NCBI GenBank assembly: GCA_948099385.1
Contig: CANUEZ040000020.1
Coordinates: 12,417,501 to 12,481,500, forward strand
Length of the DNA: 64,000 nt
Direction: 5' to 3'
DNA from: Fasciola hepatica
Taxonomy: Eukaryota; Platyhelminthes; Trematoda; Plagiorchiida; Fasciolidae
Position numbers and translations under genes: made by a program. A model generated the notes under the pieces. That model was not told the origin of the DNA. It was given only the letters and a program-made list of their open reading frames with translations, and did no database searches. Of this stretch, positions 34,020 to 46,030 are shown in pieces (the first letter of the stretch is position 1; each line of letters begins with the position of its first letter).

Positions 34020-34245
34020 GATCTTTTGATTTAACCCCTGAATGCCGTGAAATTTGTTTCTGACAGTGAACTTTGCTGAACTCCGAGTCCCGTTGTTAAG
34101 CTTTGTGGCCGTACAGTTGAGGCTTTTATATAATTTGCATGTGTACAATCTGTTTGGTTAGTGCGGTAGAATCCACGAGTCTATCTTGCTCTGACTTTGG
34201 GATCGGTTATTTTGGTTACGCGTTACTCTTGCACTACGACCCCAC
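34020..34245 (-). repeat. B repeat, inverted copy
   Basis: Reverse-complement relative of 63760-64000: GTTTCTGACAGTG at 34058, TTTGTGGCCGTACAGTTGAGG at 34102, CTTGCTCTGACTTTGGGATCGG at 34184, GGTTACGCGTTACTC at 34214. The order is conserved across the whole length, though divergence is strong. Confidence 0.6.
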
Positions 34246-35676
34246 CATCTCGCCTATCCAAAACCAATGCAGCTGCAGCGGGGCTTCCAAAGGCCAGGTT
34301 TCCCATTCTCTCCTCCTGAAACAGCAATACAAGTGGCGCTGTCATCAAAGCCGTTCCAGCCTAGTCTCAGCCCAGGCTCACCCTCGGAAGTGACCTTGAT
34401 AGAAGAAGCCCAAAACAATGAAGTCTCGGCAAAATGCTCCATGGATAGGATTCAACAACAAAACAGCTCTCGAAAGACTTCTGATTAAGTCTCGTCCCTC
34501 CAGCCGCAGTTCCCACCCTGAGGTCCTCAAGCCTTGGAGTAGTACTCGGGCATGAGGCTAGAGCCCAAATGTTTTCTGGTCTTGTGTACGTATGGTCCTC
34601 CAGCCAACCACACTGAATAACCAACCAAAGTACAGACGTCAAACAAGTTACTATGGAATCATGTACTAACCGCAGAGATTTTACCATGCATGCACCAAAC
34701 TAGATCACACAGGAGACAGCCGAATACAGCAACATTTGCGGTAGCATCATTTTGGTCCAACCAACAGTAACCTGTCGTACATCAGCCACTGCAGGTTATT
34801 TACGCTGTTCCATACCTCGTAATTAATCTGTAAAAATGGACAAAGTGCCACCTTTTCTAAAGTGGTTGCTAAGGTTAGCCTTCAGAGGCTTTACGACTGC
34901 GTGAGCTAGTTTGCTCTCGTATGACTGGTGTTCATTTTTGGTTCATCGGTGGGGGAGTTTGCGGAATGCGCCTGATTCAACTGCTAACGCGCGATAAATC
35001 ACATTCAATTTTGGAATCTCTCAGGGCACGATATCTGCCGAAAAAGGCAACTGAAGCTGTTGTTCTTTCGATGGCTGGTTGTTCTTGATGTAAAAATATA
35101 ATCATGACGCCCCATGTGGATTCGTACGAAGTATCTTCCTGTATGAGTAAATGCACAACAAGTCGAAGCGCATAACCGCATACTTGCTTGGTGGAAGCAA
35201 GAATTATTGGTGGACACGGCTGATTGTGGAAAGCTGTTGTCTTTCCATGAATAATGCAATGTCGTGAAGTCTCGAAGCAGTACATGAGTTCGAGGCTGGA
35301 GACAAATGTTCCCGGATCTTTAGGTACTTTCTTGTCTGCAGTAGGTGACCCGCCGAAATCAAGAGAGCTTGACATCGGGGAACAACTACCGGGAGCACAT
35401 GTGGCAGGTGATAGCACTGACGGTGGTCCAGAGTGGCCAGTAAGGCGACATGGATGTTGCTCCCAGAAGCAAGCATGCAGGAGTAGGATAAAGCGGCACC
35501 ACGAATGCACAACATCTGTACATCAACACGGACATAAGTGTAACGGCAAGTTTTATCCTTCGGTTTTTAGATATTTATATATGCTTATAACTTGGGGGTG
35601 GGGCAGAGCGTAGAAAGACAGGCCAGTTGAAGGACACTCAAAGGGGAACAGACACTTGCTGAAATGTTAAAAAGGT
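34246..35676. other. Interval upstream of LINE 3' end
   Basis: About 1.4 kb. The part next to 35677 should be the LINE 3' untranslated region on the minus strand. Several overlapping frames of 100-177 codons exist (34367-34687 minus, 34977-35510 minus, 35254-35613 plus) with no family motif. Because two long frames overlap on opposite strands at 35254-35510, at least one is fortuitous. Confidence 0.4.
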
Positions 35677-36205
35677 TCAAGGAGAAAACGTTGACCCTAA
35701 GAACTTCTCCAACTGGTCTTTAGTCTTTTCTATGCTCAGAGCGTCGATAACCTGCGGTGAGTTATCCCAAAGCGAGACTATTCCGCGAGTGCAAATGTTC
35801 TCAAGGACTTTCGTTGAGGACGAGGCTTGAATAAATTCTTAGTGTGCCTCTGAGGGTGCCCAGGCCTCAGCGAGTGAAAAAATGATCTGGAATCTTAGTA
35901 GTGAAAGGGTTGTCCATCAGGAAAAGATTGCCTTCAACTCTGCGAGTTCCTAAGTGGTACAGCTTAAGGTCAGTCGGCCGCTGGGGATCGGAGATACATG
36001 AAAACACGCGAACTAGCTTCAGGGCTTTCCCTCGTACACATTCTAAGATGTCTCGGCCCTTGACCAGGCCGGAGTGCCAAACCTGACTTCCGTATTCCAG
36101 AAGAGGTTGGATATAAGACCTATAAATGACCTGGTCTTCGTTCATATTGAAAGGAAAGTTTTCCCTTACTGTGTTGAGAACGTTGAAGGCAAAAGTTGGC
36201 TAGTT
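35677..36205 (-). pseudogene. CR1/Jockey-like LINE ORF2, C-terminal region, well preserved
   Basis: On the minus strand, FAFNVLNTVRENFPF leads into MNEDQVIYRSYIQPLLEYG with SQVWHSGLVKGRDILECVRG and ALKLVRVF. This is the thumb/C-terminal region of CR1-like ORF2 (Y-x-x-x-V-R-P-x-L-E-Y-x-x-x-x-W-x-P ... L-E-x-V-Q-R-x-A-x-K). After a frameshift near 35870 the end resumes as RHTKNLFKPRPQRK, and after another as IVSLWDNSPQVIDALSIEK, then QLEKFLGSTFSP and a stop at 35677. That is the normal LINE C-terminus (W-N-x-L-P-x-x-V-V-x-A ... F-K-x-x-L-D). Of all LINE relics here this one is the least decayed. The RT palm is missing above 36.2 kb, so it is 5'-truncated, as is typical. Confidence 0.85.
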
Positions 36206-39200
36206 GATGGTGGTAGGAGAAAAAAACGACTTTTTCATCCAGAAGCCTAAAAAGCCCAGGTGGCCAATGTAAGCGTCGTGGTCGAGTAGAACAGACTGAG
36301 TAACCACATCATTCTGGCCTACAACTGATAGTGATATCTAAGTGGAATAGAAACAAGCAACTGTGGAATATTGTGCAAGCAGCATTGATGAACTGGGTGT
36401 GGGTCCTTCTTCTGTAAATTAACTTAGGGCTATCGGAATGCAGGCACTGTAAGGTGAATCTCTGATTTACCCACACTGCTGAACACAATGTTCCGGTGGC
36501 GGTTGCAATGCAAGCAGCTTAATTTCGCCTGAAATGAGCAAAGTGTAGTCCTTTCACCGTAGTGTTGTTATCCCTGAATTTCGTTTTGCGTACGATAAAG
36601 CACTACACTCTTTGCAACTGACGAAGTAAAATATCGTCAGATACTGAACAGCCTGAGCCGCTGTATCTCTGAATAATGCCGTAAATGAACGCACGCTATT
36701 CATAAAGACTAATTTCCATGGTTCGATAGAAGACCCTATTTCTTAAAGCTTTTGCATATAATAGAAACTACCGCTTTCTTGCCGTATTGTTCGTTGGCTT
36801 ATCTCCCAACTGCAAACGCAGGAGGGCCTGACTTTATACGCGACTTATTGATGTTTACCTCCTAACTTCCGAATGTAGGAAAGCCTGGTTAGACAGGTGT
36901 AGATATGCGGAATGAGTTTAAACTGCTAGCGGTTTCCCATCCTTTTGTCGGCCTATGGGAAGGGCAGCAAGCTGTAGGCTTCAGCGACTGCCGTGGGTCG
37001 AAGCAAACTCCATTTTATGGTTCTTGTATTGTTTTGCCTGACAGTCAGAAATTACAATTCGTATGGAACACCGCAGAAGAGACCAGCTATGAACCTTCCC
37101 AAAAGACGGTGTCAAGCATCCACGAAAAAGAAGCATAACCATGATATTATGAACGAGTAATCGAAAACTGAGGGAAGGTTAAGATCGACGTCATGATGTT
37201 TCGTAATGAAACAAATTTAACGTAGATGGCGTACGTATTATAGTAGTGAAATATAGAATGAACATAAAAATATTTGAATGTTACGACGTGAAATACAAAT
37301 AAAAAATAATTTACATTGAAATAAACATATCTATGTTTACAAAATAAATAAGCTTATGTAATGCAAAAAGATGGCAACAATCGTCGAACCATTCCCCTGT
37401 TTCATCGCGCGGCATACGGACAGCATGATCCTGTGTAATGGTAATCTATATTTTAATGTGACTTTACCCAAGCGTGCTCTGTCGCCTCCAGATCCCCTGA
37501 GCCAAACCTCCTCGGAAGGGAACAACTCTGAAGACACTCTGATCTAGACGAGGGATTACTGTACGCCGTCCACCGTCGGTCCACAGAATTTCAGGTGATC
37601 CGGTCATCCGGGGGACCGTACCCTCCGATTCTATGCATCTTCCTCTGTCCTTACTCCTGCACTTCACTGCCTTCTTGGTGAGAAAGCGGCGGAAGCAAGT
37701 AAGCTGCTCTGTGCCGAACACAACCTCCGAGTCAGTTCCCTGGGTGTCCTTAGGCTTAATGGCAGCCTTCCTTTTTGAAGACGGAGGCTTTACATTTTGC
37801 TTATGTTTTGTGGCAAAAGGTTCAACGACCCGTTGTATCGGCCGAGACGTACTAGTCCTGGTCAGGGAAATTCTGTCCAAAGGTTGACTGCTCAATCTAC
37901 CTACTGACCAAATTCACGCCTTCTGGACGGCGCCTCAGAACCGCGAAGCAAAGCGTAGCCCAAATAGATGGGGGACCAAAGCCAGAACGAAGACTGCTTC
38001 GCAAATTACACGGCGCTATTTGTGAGTCAAAATATAAATAAATAGTGATCATACCCTAGACTGTGAACCTTGATTACCATCCAGCCAAAAGGATGTCATG
38101 ACGAGGAATAAAATCTATATAAAGAGAACAGACGACCAAAAGGAATAAATAGAAGGTGCCTGTCCTGTAGCCCAAATATATAGAATAGATCGTCCTCGCC
38201 TAATCAGGCCCAACAAACTACTTTGTGAGAGCAGAGCCCACAGAATCCACGTATACTAGCTAAAAGTCCATGGTTCGTCGACTTGAGCGAGCAAGTTAAA
38301 CTGCCTTGAGCCACTGAGACTCATCACCATACTGAATGCCCACAAAGTTACCTCACAAAGAAAGCATAACCTAAAAGGACAAGAGTAAATGCCTCAATCG
38401 TAGAAAGGATGGTGGCCACAAAACAGTATCAGCAGGGGCAAAGTGAGGAAAAACTAGTTCAAAATCCATGAAGAAAATATTCGAAGGTAACGGAAGAGGA
38501 ATTTTCAATCATTCACAATATTACACCCGTGTCCTGGTAGCTTTTCCTAAACAGTGGGGCACCGCTGCCACCTGATGAATTTACTGGGGTTGGTTGGTTT
38601 ATCATAAAAAGAGAATATCTATATCCCTACCGGATAAAAGCGCCGCAGCCGTTTCGCAACGGCGGCAAAGACTCCATAAAATTGATGTACTCCAAGCTGT
38701 CTGAATCGGTGGCCAAATCCTTAGCAATCTTGTCATATAAAGCTAATTTCTTACTTGGACCAATCACAGGCTTTCTCTCAGCAACCCCCGCCCCCATCAC
38801 TGGGCGCGGCTTGTTTTCCTACGAGCCTCCACCGGGCAAGACCCATCGACCCACCGGCAACCTAGCGGTGCCGTGCTTAGTTGTTTTCGTTAACCTTAGA
38901 ATAAGGCTATATGGCAAAAGCAGCCGTCTGAAAACGGCATGCACTCCCTGGTTAGCACCCATTGCAAACTTGGATGTGGGCGATCGCCCCTCTAAGTTAC
39001 TATCCAGCAACGATTTCCTAAGGCCACCAAACAAACCACAGGGGTGAAGATGTCTTCCCCAACTCCTGAAAGCGGGCACACTCCAACTCGCCTGAAGAAA
39101 AAGGTGCAGTGTTCCATCCCATTTTTAACACTAGTGGAGCCAACCATCACTTTACACATTGTTTTGCGCCTAGCCTCGTTGAGATTTCCGGTAAGCTTTA

Positions 39201-39265
39201 AAAAGGGCCCAAACCCACCACCATTGACGTTCTGTCGGACTGCTCGTCTTTCAAGTACCTTTTTT
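36206..39265. other. Unassigned interval, 3 kb
   Basis: No recognised element proteins. It includes an AT-rich stretch at 37190-37350 and open frames at 36905-37138, 37464-37895 (minus, 143 codons), 37633-37887 and 38682-39047 (121 codons). The last lies on the strand opposite to, and partly overlaps, a minus frame at 38992-39357. That minus frame is just downstream of a MULE relic and could be its decayed C-terminal part. I cannot show it. Confidence 0.4.
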
Positions 39266-40189
39266 CTACCTCCTCCCTTTATTGGTGAATAATCCGAGAA
39301 TGGCGACCCATAAAACCGCTTGACTTGCCCACGTACTTTGAAAGGGTAACCGTGCACAATAGAAATAGTTCCTTATTGCAATACGTCGACCGTCAGTGAC
39401 CGTATTCATTAGATTAAACTGCTCTTTCTTTAGGAGTAATCGGAAACCCACATCCAGAGGTAGACTAGGTTTATCATAAAATGACAAACCTTTGGGCTGA
39501 AACAGTGCCGCCCTCCTTCTTGCAAAATATAAAACTGGAAAAAATCATTACCCTGTTGGGGTGATGCCTCCTTATTGCGTCATACTGAGCTAGGCTGCTA
39601 TTCACTACTGTGGTTTAATTATTGAAAGGACCGAGTAACTGGTCCCTTTTTGCTCTGGCAGCACGCTCGTAAATGAAGCCACCCTAGTCCGTAAGAAAGG
39701 CATAGAAAAGAACCTACCTAACCCATTTCCGTCTATAACTATAAAGTGCCACAAGTTGTACCCCCCGAAATGGATCTGATGAGTAGCATCAGCCAACAAC
39801 ACGTCACCCAAATTATCCACCAACAGAACCACCGTTAGTCAAGTGAAGAAGGAGTAGCAAACTAATCTCTTCGGGCGTGTCAAGAGTATGACACCCGACC
39901 ACTAGCTATCAGCTTTGCCCGCTGAGCACTCATCGGTATCCATATTAACTGTCTTGTTTCTGGTGGACTGTAAGTTCAATACCGCGAACAATCTGTTTAA
40001 TTTGTTTCGAGCACAAGAACAAACTTCCTGCGAGTTGTGGAGCCTCTTCATCAACTCTCTGATGTGTGACTTCTGATCAGGAGTCAAAATTCCATCCTTA
40101 TTGTAAATCTGGTCAATAAACAAACGAAGCCCATGATTGTGTTGCAAGCAGCGATGCGCCACTTTCAGTTGCTTTCTAACAGCTCTCAC
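39266..40189 (-). pseudogene. MULE/ZSWIM-type transposase relic, copy 1
   Basis: Two successive minus-strand frames. The upstream one (40189-39902) reads LKVAHRCLQHNHGLRLFIDQ and then IYNKDGILTPDQKSHIRELM, like the N-terminal domain of ZSWIM1/3-type proteins (H-N-H ... Y-x-x-x-R-x-L-T-x-x). The next (39832-39605) reads VLLADATHQIHFGGYNLWHF and IVIDGNGLGRF, then PFLRT. That is the MULE transposase core opening (D-A-T-H-x-x-N-x-x-x-Y-x-L-x-x-F-x-V-x-D-x-x-G-x-G-x-x-V-x-x-x-F-x-x-x-E), with the first catalytic Asp of D-A-T-H kept. A frame at 39487-39266 may continue it. The downstream Glu motif and SWIM finger are not visible. This is a Mutator-like DNA transposon or domesticated-type relative, broken by stops. 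Confidence 0.75.
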
Positions 40190-41473
40190 CGTGACAAACG
40201 CTGGTCACCAGGCTTTCTTGCAACTAAAATGTCAGTGTGCAACACAACCACAATACCTGCCTGGAGGCAGTCCGCGGAGGGCGCTTTTTATGGACTCAGC
40301 ATAACTTCGCTCGATATTACGCTCGATATATGCTCAAAAAATGGGAAGTCAGTGTCGTTGCTCAAAGTGGTACTCGTATCACTGGTTTTGTTTCTGCAAA
40401 GAAACGCCACTCCTTTACCTGAACTCACGACCGGAGTCAAATTTTCCACACGATTTTTGTCTACCCCAAATTATCTAAAGCGTCACCGGTATCCTTACCT
40501 TGGCCCTCAGGTAATGAGAACTGCCTACTGAGGCCAGTTCTGTTCGACCGGTCTCCAACCGTTGCCTGTGTGGCAACAGCTACTGCGGGACTGTATGGGC
40601 AACCGATCGCCATAGCCCAATGACCAGCGGGCAGAAGCAAGTCCTAATTACCGGCTTTGGTTATTGTTACAATGTGGTTGCAGGGTAACAGCTACCGCTT
40701 GGGAAGGGGAAAAGTTCAGCTCAGGTTAACACCCGTGGAAACAGTAACTGAGCAGGCACACCGGCACGGAAAACACCATTGGCTATGCTGACGGAAAACA
40801 TTTCGCACAGAATGTTTCTCTGGAGTATCTCGAGCAAAACCAGTGGGCCGTCACATGATGGGCATGCCGCTTCATCCCTTCTTATGAACTCAGTAAACCT
40901 GTTACCTGTTTACCAACTCGACGACCCCTTGTTTCCTCTCACTCCGTACGTTGCTTTAAAATGTGCCTGAAAGCATCAACCAGAAAGGACCTATCGGACC
41001 ATTCCGCCTTTGGAAACCTGTCCTCCACCTTCACTCTACTGTTAGTGGAGGTACCAAACGATGTGGCCCGTTGAACTCTGTGCTAACACCACACATCTTG
41101 GTATAGCAACCACCTGCGGCTGAGGCAAGCAAAAGCTGCTGGGCTGCGACTGCCAACTGCCAACTAAAATATCTATGTGTAAAATTTTCATGGTGTGAAC
41201 CGTAATACGCACCCACTGGTGGATGCTGAATTAGTCTTTTAATAACATACCACCAAGACAAAAGCAGTGCTTCTTCGTATCCCTAAGGTAGTGAAACTGA
41301 CAAAACTTTACGAGCATCCGGGTGAGTTTCTCGAAATGCTGAAAATTATGGCTGGATACCGCCTGCAACAATGGATTTATTGTTATTAATAACAGTAATA
41401 TTGGTATAGTTCTCGACCTTGGTCAGATATAAGACGCACATTGTATTGGGAAGAAGAAAAAACAATGTTTGCG
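40190..41473. other. Interval between two MULE-like relics
   Basis: About 1.3 kb. A minus-strand frame at 41031-41261 (containing KRLIQHPPVGAYYGSHHENF) could be the C-terminal part of the upstream MULE copy at 41474-41803, but has no SWIM C-x-C...C-x-H that I can identify. Overlapping plus-strand frames at 40133-40531 look like shadows. Confidence 0.4.
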
Positions 41474-41803
41474 CTAATGGTGCAAGAAATTGGCCAGTGA
41501 TGCGTACTCAAGTTCATTTAAAAAGATAGTTGGCGAAGACACAAAGAGGCAGGTGAGAACTTCATAAAGGTGCGCAGATGAGTGCCAATTTTCATAAATT
41601 TGTGGATATGAAGGAAGCTGGTCTTTCATTTCATTGGCATCAAGCTTGTAACTCAAGTCAACCCTATGCGCAAGAAAGGCCCGGCATGATGACCTATTTA
41701 AGACACTCTCATCTATTACCAAGGCATGCCACGAGATGCATTCCCCAAAATTCAGTTGATGCCCTGCATCAGGCAGCGACACCCCACTAAACTGAGCCAC
41801 CAA
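41474..41803 (-). pseudogene. MULE/ZSWIM-type transposase relic, copy 2
   Basis: The 109-codon minus-strand frame starts FSGVSLPDAGHQLNFGEC and continues ISWHALVIDESVLNRSSCRA, then FLAHR. It aligns without large gaps with the D-A-T-H core of the relic at 39605-39832 (PDAGHQLNFGE against ADATHQIHFGG; HALVIDESVLNR against HFIVIDGNGLGR). Identity is about one third to two fifths, so the two are different families or old copies. The frame then runs on to 41474 with no further motif. Same strand and 1.6 kb spacing suggest either two insertions or a tandem arrangement. Confidence 0.7.
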
Positions 41804-42469
41804 CGTCTTTATTGATTAAGGAAAGTAAACATCGCACCTCACCGTCCCATCCGCAGATAGAATATCCAAGTTCCTCTATCACCAACCATTTCCTTCACCT
41901 TATGGGCATCCAACCGTACACCTAGATGCAGCCGCTTTATCCATAAAGCGTGGGCATTTTTCACTGTATGTAACCTGTTGAACTAATTACGCGTGTATGC
42001 ACAAATTTCCTTTTCGCTGTGAAAAGTTGTTGCCATTTCGGGAAGCAAATCTCCTGACCCGCAGTTAATCACCTATTCTTTGAATAGAGCTTGTTAATAA
42101 AAAATGAAACTCGGTAATATACCCCGTGCACTTATGCACAACCCCTTGCTGCCTTCCAACAGCAAGGACTATAACCTATCCCGGACAGTGTGTATTACGG
42201 TATCTAAGGGAACTTTTACACGCCAGCTTCATAGTACTCACCTGGTTATAGCCGTCTAAAGCCTGCGATTGTGTGCACAGCAAAACTTTACATAATAGTG
42301 AGGAAGCAACCGGGGGAGGACACCAGGGTGCGCGCAGCCATTCTGACCCACTATCACTTATATAAACGTAAAACGACGTTAACGTTTTCCTTAGGAAAAC
42401 ACGAAAATCCTACCTAAAATGTGCAAAACATTTATATGAAACGCTAACCAATCTGGCGTATACCACGGA
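41804..42469. other. Interval between MULE relic and repeat E
   Basis: About 670 bp. A GACGTTAACGTTTTC motif at 42373 recurs near 44537. Nothing else is recognised. Confidence 0.35.
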
Positions 42470-42880
42470 GCTTCAGTACTCAAGCTACCGAGCACCAACC
42501 AGGTCCCAATAATGACCTATGGAATGGGCAAGAGGCCAAAAGTTCCGAAGCTTGCTTTGAGATGGTAAAAATTGTTGAAATGGTTGAAGGACGGTTTGCA
42601 TTTAAACCGTGTCTTTCACTTTTGCGCTTAGGAGCGACACTGAGTGCGATACTTCCTAGAGGGGCTTTAGGTCGAAAAGTCCGCAAGCAGAACAGCCAGA
42701 GGTTTTTCTTCCGGTTAGCAATGACAAATTGTCCTAACAGCAAGCAGACAAACGAAGCATATCCCTTTGGCAGAGAACAAAATACAAACGGCTTAAAGCA
42801 ACATGTTAGTTGGTTACTTTTGTCCAAAGACATTTTTTGGTAATCGATTTACACATTCAACCTTCGTCACCTCCAGGTCA
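42470..42880 (-). repeat. Repeat E, copy 1
   Basis: Matches 55540-55930 in the same orientation along its length: TGACCTATGGAATGGGCAAGAGGCCAAAA against TAGCCTATGGAACGGGCAACAAGCCAAAA, GGAGCGACACTGAG against GGAGCGACCCGGGA, and TTAGTTTACACATCCA-type ends. On the minus strand both copies share an ungapped reading, KPSFNHFNNFYHL against KTSFTHPNDFYRL, then FGLLPIP or FGLLPVP and the same TAG stop. It lies upstream, in minus-strand terms, of the MULE relics, so it could be a part of that kind of element. Confidence 0.7.
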
Positions 42881-43459
42881 CTACAGAGCCACCCAGGGTT
42901 GCAGCTGCCCTAGCTGTAACAGCCATAGTGGTCAATGGTGGTTACAGCGCAGATCAGTGCATCGATAAACACTAACGGAATCCACTCAAACAAAAGTCTC
43001 ACTATAGGTTTTCATCATCGATCTCCTTTTCTGCTAATACCGGTTCATCGGTCCAAACGGTTTTTCAAAACCAGCCACCACAGAAAAAATGGCAGTACAA
43101 TAAAGCTTGTGTGTTCTGACAATATCTCAGGAAACCATCACGTAAGACCGTTTTCTAAGGTAAGCTTCCATAAAGGTAGTGTAACCACATTTCAGGGTGG
43201 AAAGCACGTGGCTATCCCCCGTGCAGAAAAACTGCTTAGAAACCGAATGGTTTTCTAGCGGTTTTCGGACAAGTTTTGGTCGAGTTGTGCTGCTACTGCA
43301 ACCAGGTTTTCATCCCGTTCAGATCGATCTCACACCGGTCCTATGGAACACTGAGCATACCGATATTTCTTATTTCCTTTTTTTTATCATGGTAATGATA
43401 ATGGTAATAATAATCGCGCTTTTTGCGGACCACAACCGAGTGGCATTCATGAAAGCACG
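42881..43459. other. Interval between repeat E and R1 fragment
   Basis: About 580 bp. It contains a TGGTAATGATAATGGTAATAATAATC microsatellite near 43389, which could be a remnant of another element's simple-repeat tail close to the R1 tail at 43461. The plus-strand frames at 42935 and 43197 are unassigned. Confidence 0.4.
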
Positions 43460-43700
43460 ATAATAATAATAATAATAGTTTATTTCGGATAACCCCGAAG
43501 CATGCTGCAATGCAAGATCAAACGATCGTGGTTTCCAGTTTCACTGAATACGATGAAAACTCCACGAGTTTTGAAGGGAAATTCACACAATGTGGAAACA
43601 AAGGAATAAGGCGGAGGAGAGTTTAAATAGGGTAAAATGACAACTGACTGAACGGTAAATATGATCCATTCCTTAATCAGTGTGGTCATTAGTAGGGAAT
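43460..43700 (-). repeat. R1 repeat, copy d, 3' fragment only
   Basis: TAATAATAATAATAATAGTTTATTTCGG at 43461 and CCGAAGCATGCTGCAATGC at about 43493 match the 3' termini of the copies at 22741 and 59008. Similarity fades after about 230 bp, as in a 5'-truncated retroelement copy. Confidence 0.7.
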
Positions 43701-44619
43701 AGCAGCCTCCAGTCGATCCAGAGGAGAACTCTGAGCAACTGCCTTCTCTACCGTATTTACTATGCGCACCTTCACTGGCCGATTTAAGTAGCCAATCCAG
43801 TTGTGTGGAACTATTCCGTTTGGTCTATTTTGGTTATAAAAGTTAAATTTTAGTTGATGGCTATATGGTTTCTCGCTCCTCGTTCTGCTTTTTAGTGTTA
43901 ATGAAGCAGGGTTTAAAAATTCTTGCTCGTCTTAGGCCTTTAGGTGAAGAAAATGAAGGAAGCATCCACAAGAAGTTGATATCGTTCATTGGAAAAATAA
44001 ACGTTTGATGGATAATATTATTATTGGTTCTCCGGTTAATGGGGGTTTGCGGTTTGCATACCAGCGACATTTTATGCAGAAGATTTGCGCAACACTCTTG
44101 ATTGTTTACGCTTATAACTCGATGTATGTCGAATCCTTATAACCAGCAGTATGGGGATACCATAATTATAGTGCCACCAAATACGTAATCAATGGTGCAT
44201 TACCCCCTTACATACGTAACGTGATAGCACAACCAGCCTACGATGGCCCACTGTATGAATCCGTAATGTAATTTCCTTTTCCACCTGATGAAGCTATGAA
44301 AAGTCAGCTGAACAGCAAGAGAACTGGAGTAATGTGAAGTGCTCATTGGGCATTGTATTTCAATGTGTTGGCTCGATGCTTTACAATACCCTGAAATACC
44401 AGGTTATAGATCTTTCTTTTTCGTGCTCTTAGACTGATTGAAGTACTCCACTCAGTGTCTTCATACAAGAACAACAATTAGGAACAATGCCCAACATGTC
44501 AGAAGCAATAATATTTCGCGTCGGATGCCATGTAAAGACGTTAACGTTTTCTCCTTTGGGCACGCTCATTCCACGGAAAATGAACGCTGATATAGGTTAC
44601 TGCCTTCTTGCCAATACCC
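43701..44619. other. Unassigned interval
   Basis: About 900 bp of AT-rich sequence. It has a minus-strand frame of 69 codons at 43861 without motif. Nothing recognised. Confidence 0.35.
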
Positions 44620-46030
44620 AAGTAGCAAGCCCGGCCGGGCTTTGAACGGTTTCGGCCGGGCTCACGGCGGGCAAACGGACTGGAAGAGGGCTTCGGCTGG
44701 GCTCGGTCCGGGTTAGCAACGGATTCCAGGCCGGGTTTAGATCGGACAATTAGGCTGAGCTTTGGCTGGGCTAGATTTGTCGTGTATGCTACCTTTGCCC
44801 ACTATATTGGGCCAAACGGAACCCATCCTGAAGATTTCAGTTCACATTCAGCCCTAGGCCGTGCTTACATCGCTTCCCATCATAAAAATTGGAGAAGCCG
44901 TCAACAATGGTGTCCGGTTTATTTATTTGAAATCCAGTGTACACTAGTCGTTCGATAGTTACTGTAAACATGTCCGTATTTACTTTGTTTTCCACAAATC
45001 TAGTTTTTAGTCCTGGAAGAGAAGATAAGTAGAATAATTTTACCCTACAGGCAGTCGAAGGTTGATTGGGAGCGGCATAAGATGGTTCTCTCAACCACCT
45101 CAGATTGAAGGACAATAAGTATAACAAACTGCTACATGTAGAGAAAATGAAACTGGTATCGGCCATATCAACCCTTGTTTTTCAAGTAGGTGTGAGCTGT
45201 GAAACAGTGAAAAGCAAAATGCAAAAATTCATATTTACACCAGTACATTTGTGTTGACGGTCAGAAAGGATGAAGTAATAAAAGAGAGGTAATTACTTGT
45301 ATAAAACAAGCGGTGATGACGTTCTTCGTGCTTGAAACGTACTTTCTATACTTTCCGGGTTCTCCACGACCTCTCGCATTTGCGCATCAACAAGTAATGT
45401 GCCTGTTTCTTTCGCACAATGGTTGGTTCACCAGTCTCTGCCAGGAAGTGATTTCTTCCTTGATGTGTTATTATATAACAGGGTGCACCTATTATAGAAT
45501 AAATATACCTCACGCACTTTGCTGTGCACTTTTGTCGTTTGTACTAGATACATGTACCCCCATGAATCACGCATAACACTGGGTTCGCCAATTATTGGAC
45601 ATCCATCAAGATGTCCTCAGAGGGTGATGTCTGAACAGGTAGGAAATTTAGTATCCCGCAAAGTCTCGCTTTTCATACGAAATCACCTCCCACGGGAAGC
45701 CAATAAAAATGGCACGCTTTAGCTGTCAATATGACAAGCCTGATACTTGCGTCAAACTATTACACAAAACCGTGCTATTGCATAATTTGGTGATGCACAA
45801 TAAGGGGAAGTGACAACTGCCACTTACCTTTACAATAAAAGTGTCAAATATACATGGAATACAGTGGTAGAGCGTAGTGTAGTGGTAGGCGTAGCATGCC
45901 CAACGAACCAATAAGCGAGCCGAACCGAAGCCCGTTCCTAGCCCAGCTCAAGCCGGGCCAGGCTCCTGTTGCGATTCCGGCCCGAGTCTAGCCCAAGCCG
46001 CTCCGAACCCGGCTGACCAACCAATGCCGT
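44620..46030. mobile_element. Element-like unit bounded by GGCCGGGCT-rich inverted repeats
   Basis: The left border (about 44628-44805) is a degenerate run of a GGCYGGGCTT-like decamer: CCCGGCCGGGCTT, TTTCGGCCGGGCTC, TTCGGCTGGGCTC, TTTGGCTGGGCTA, ending TATGCTACC. The right border (about 45888-46018) is the same kind of run in reverse complement: GTAGCATGCC, AGCCCAGCTC, AGCCGGGCCAGG, AGTCTAGCCCAAGCC, AACCCGGCT. The outer ends and the TATGCTACC/GGTAGGCGTAGCATGCC inner ends correspond in mirror order. Between them are about 1.1 kb with no transposase, so a non-autonomous foldback or MITE-like element is the simplest reading. Target-site duplications were not identified. Confidence 0.6.

Noticed and set aside
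34977..35510. 177-codon minus-strand frame
   Set aside because: Overlaps a 119-codon plus-strand frame, has no family motif, and sits where a LINE 3' region is expected.
38682..39047. 121-codon plus-strand frame as a possible host exon
   Set aside because: No splice-site pattern or domain supports it, and it overlaps an opposite-strand frame next to a MULE relic.
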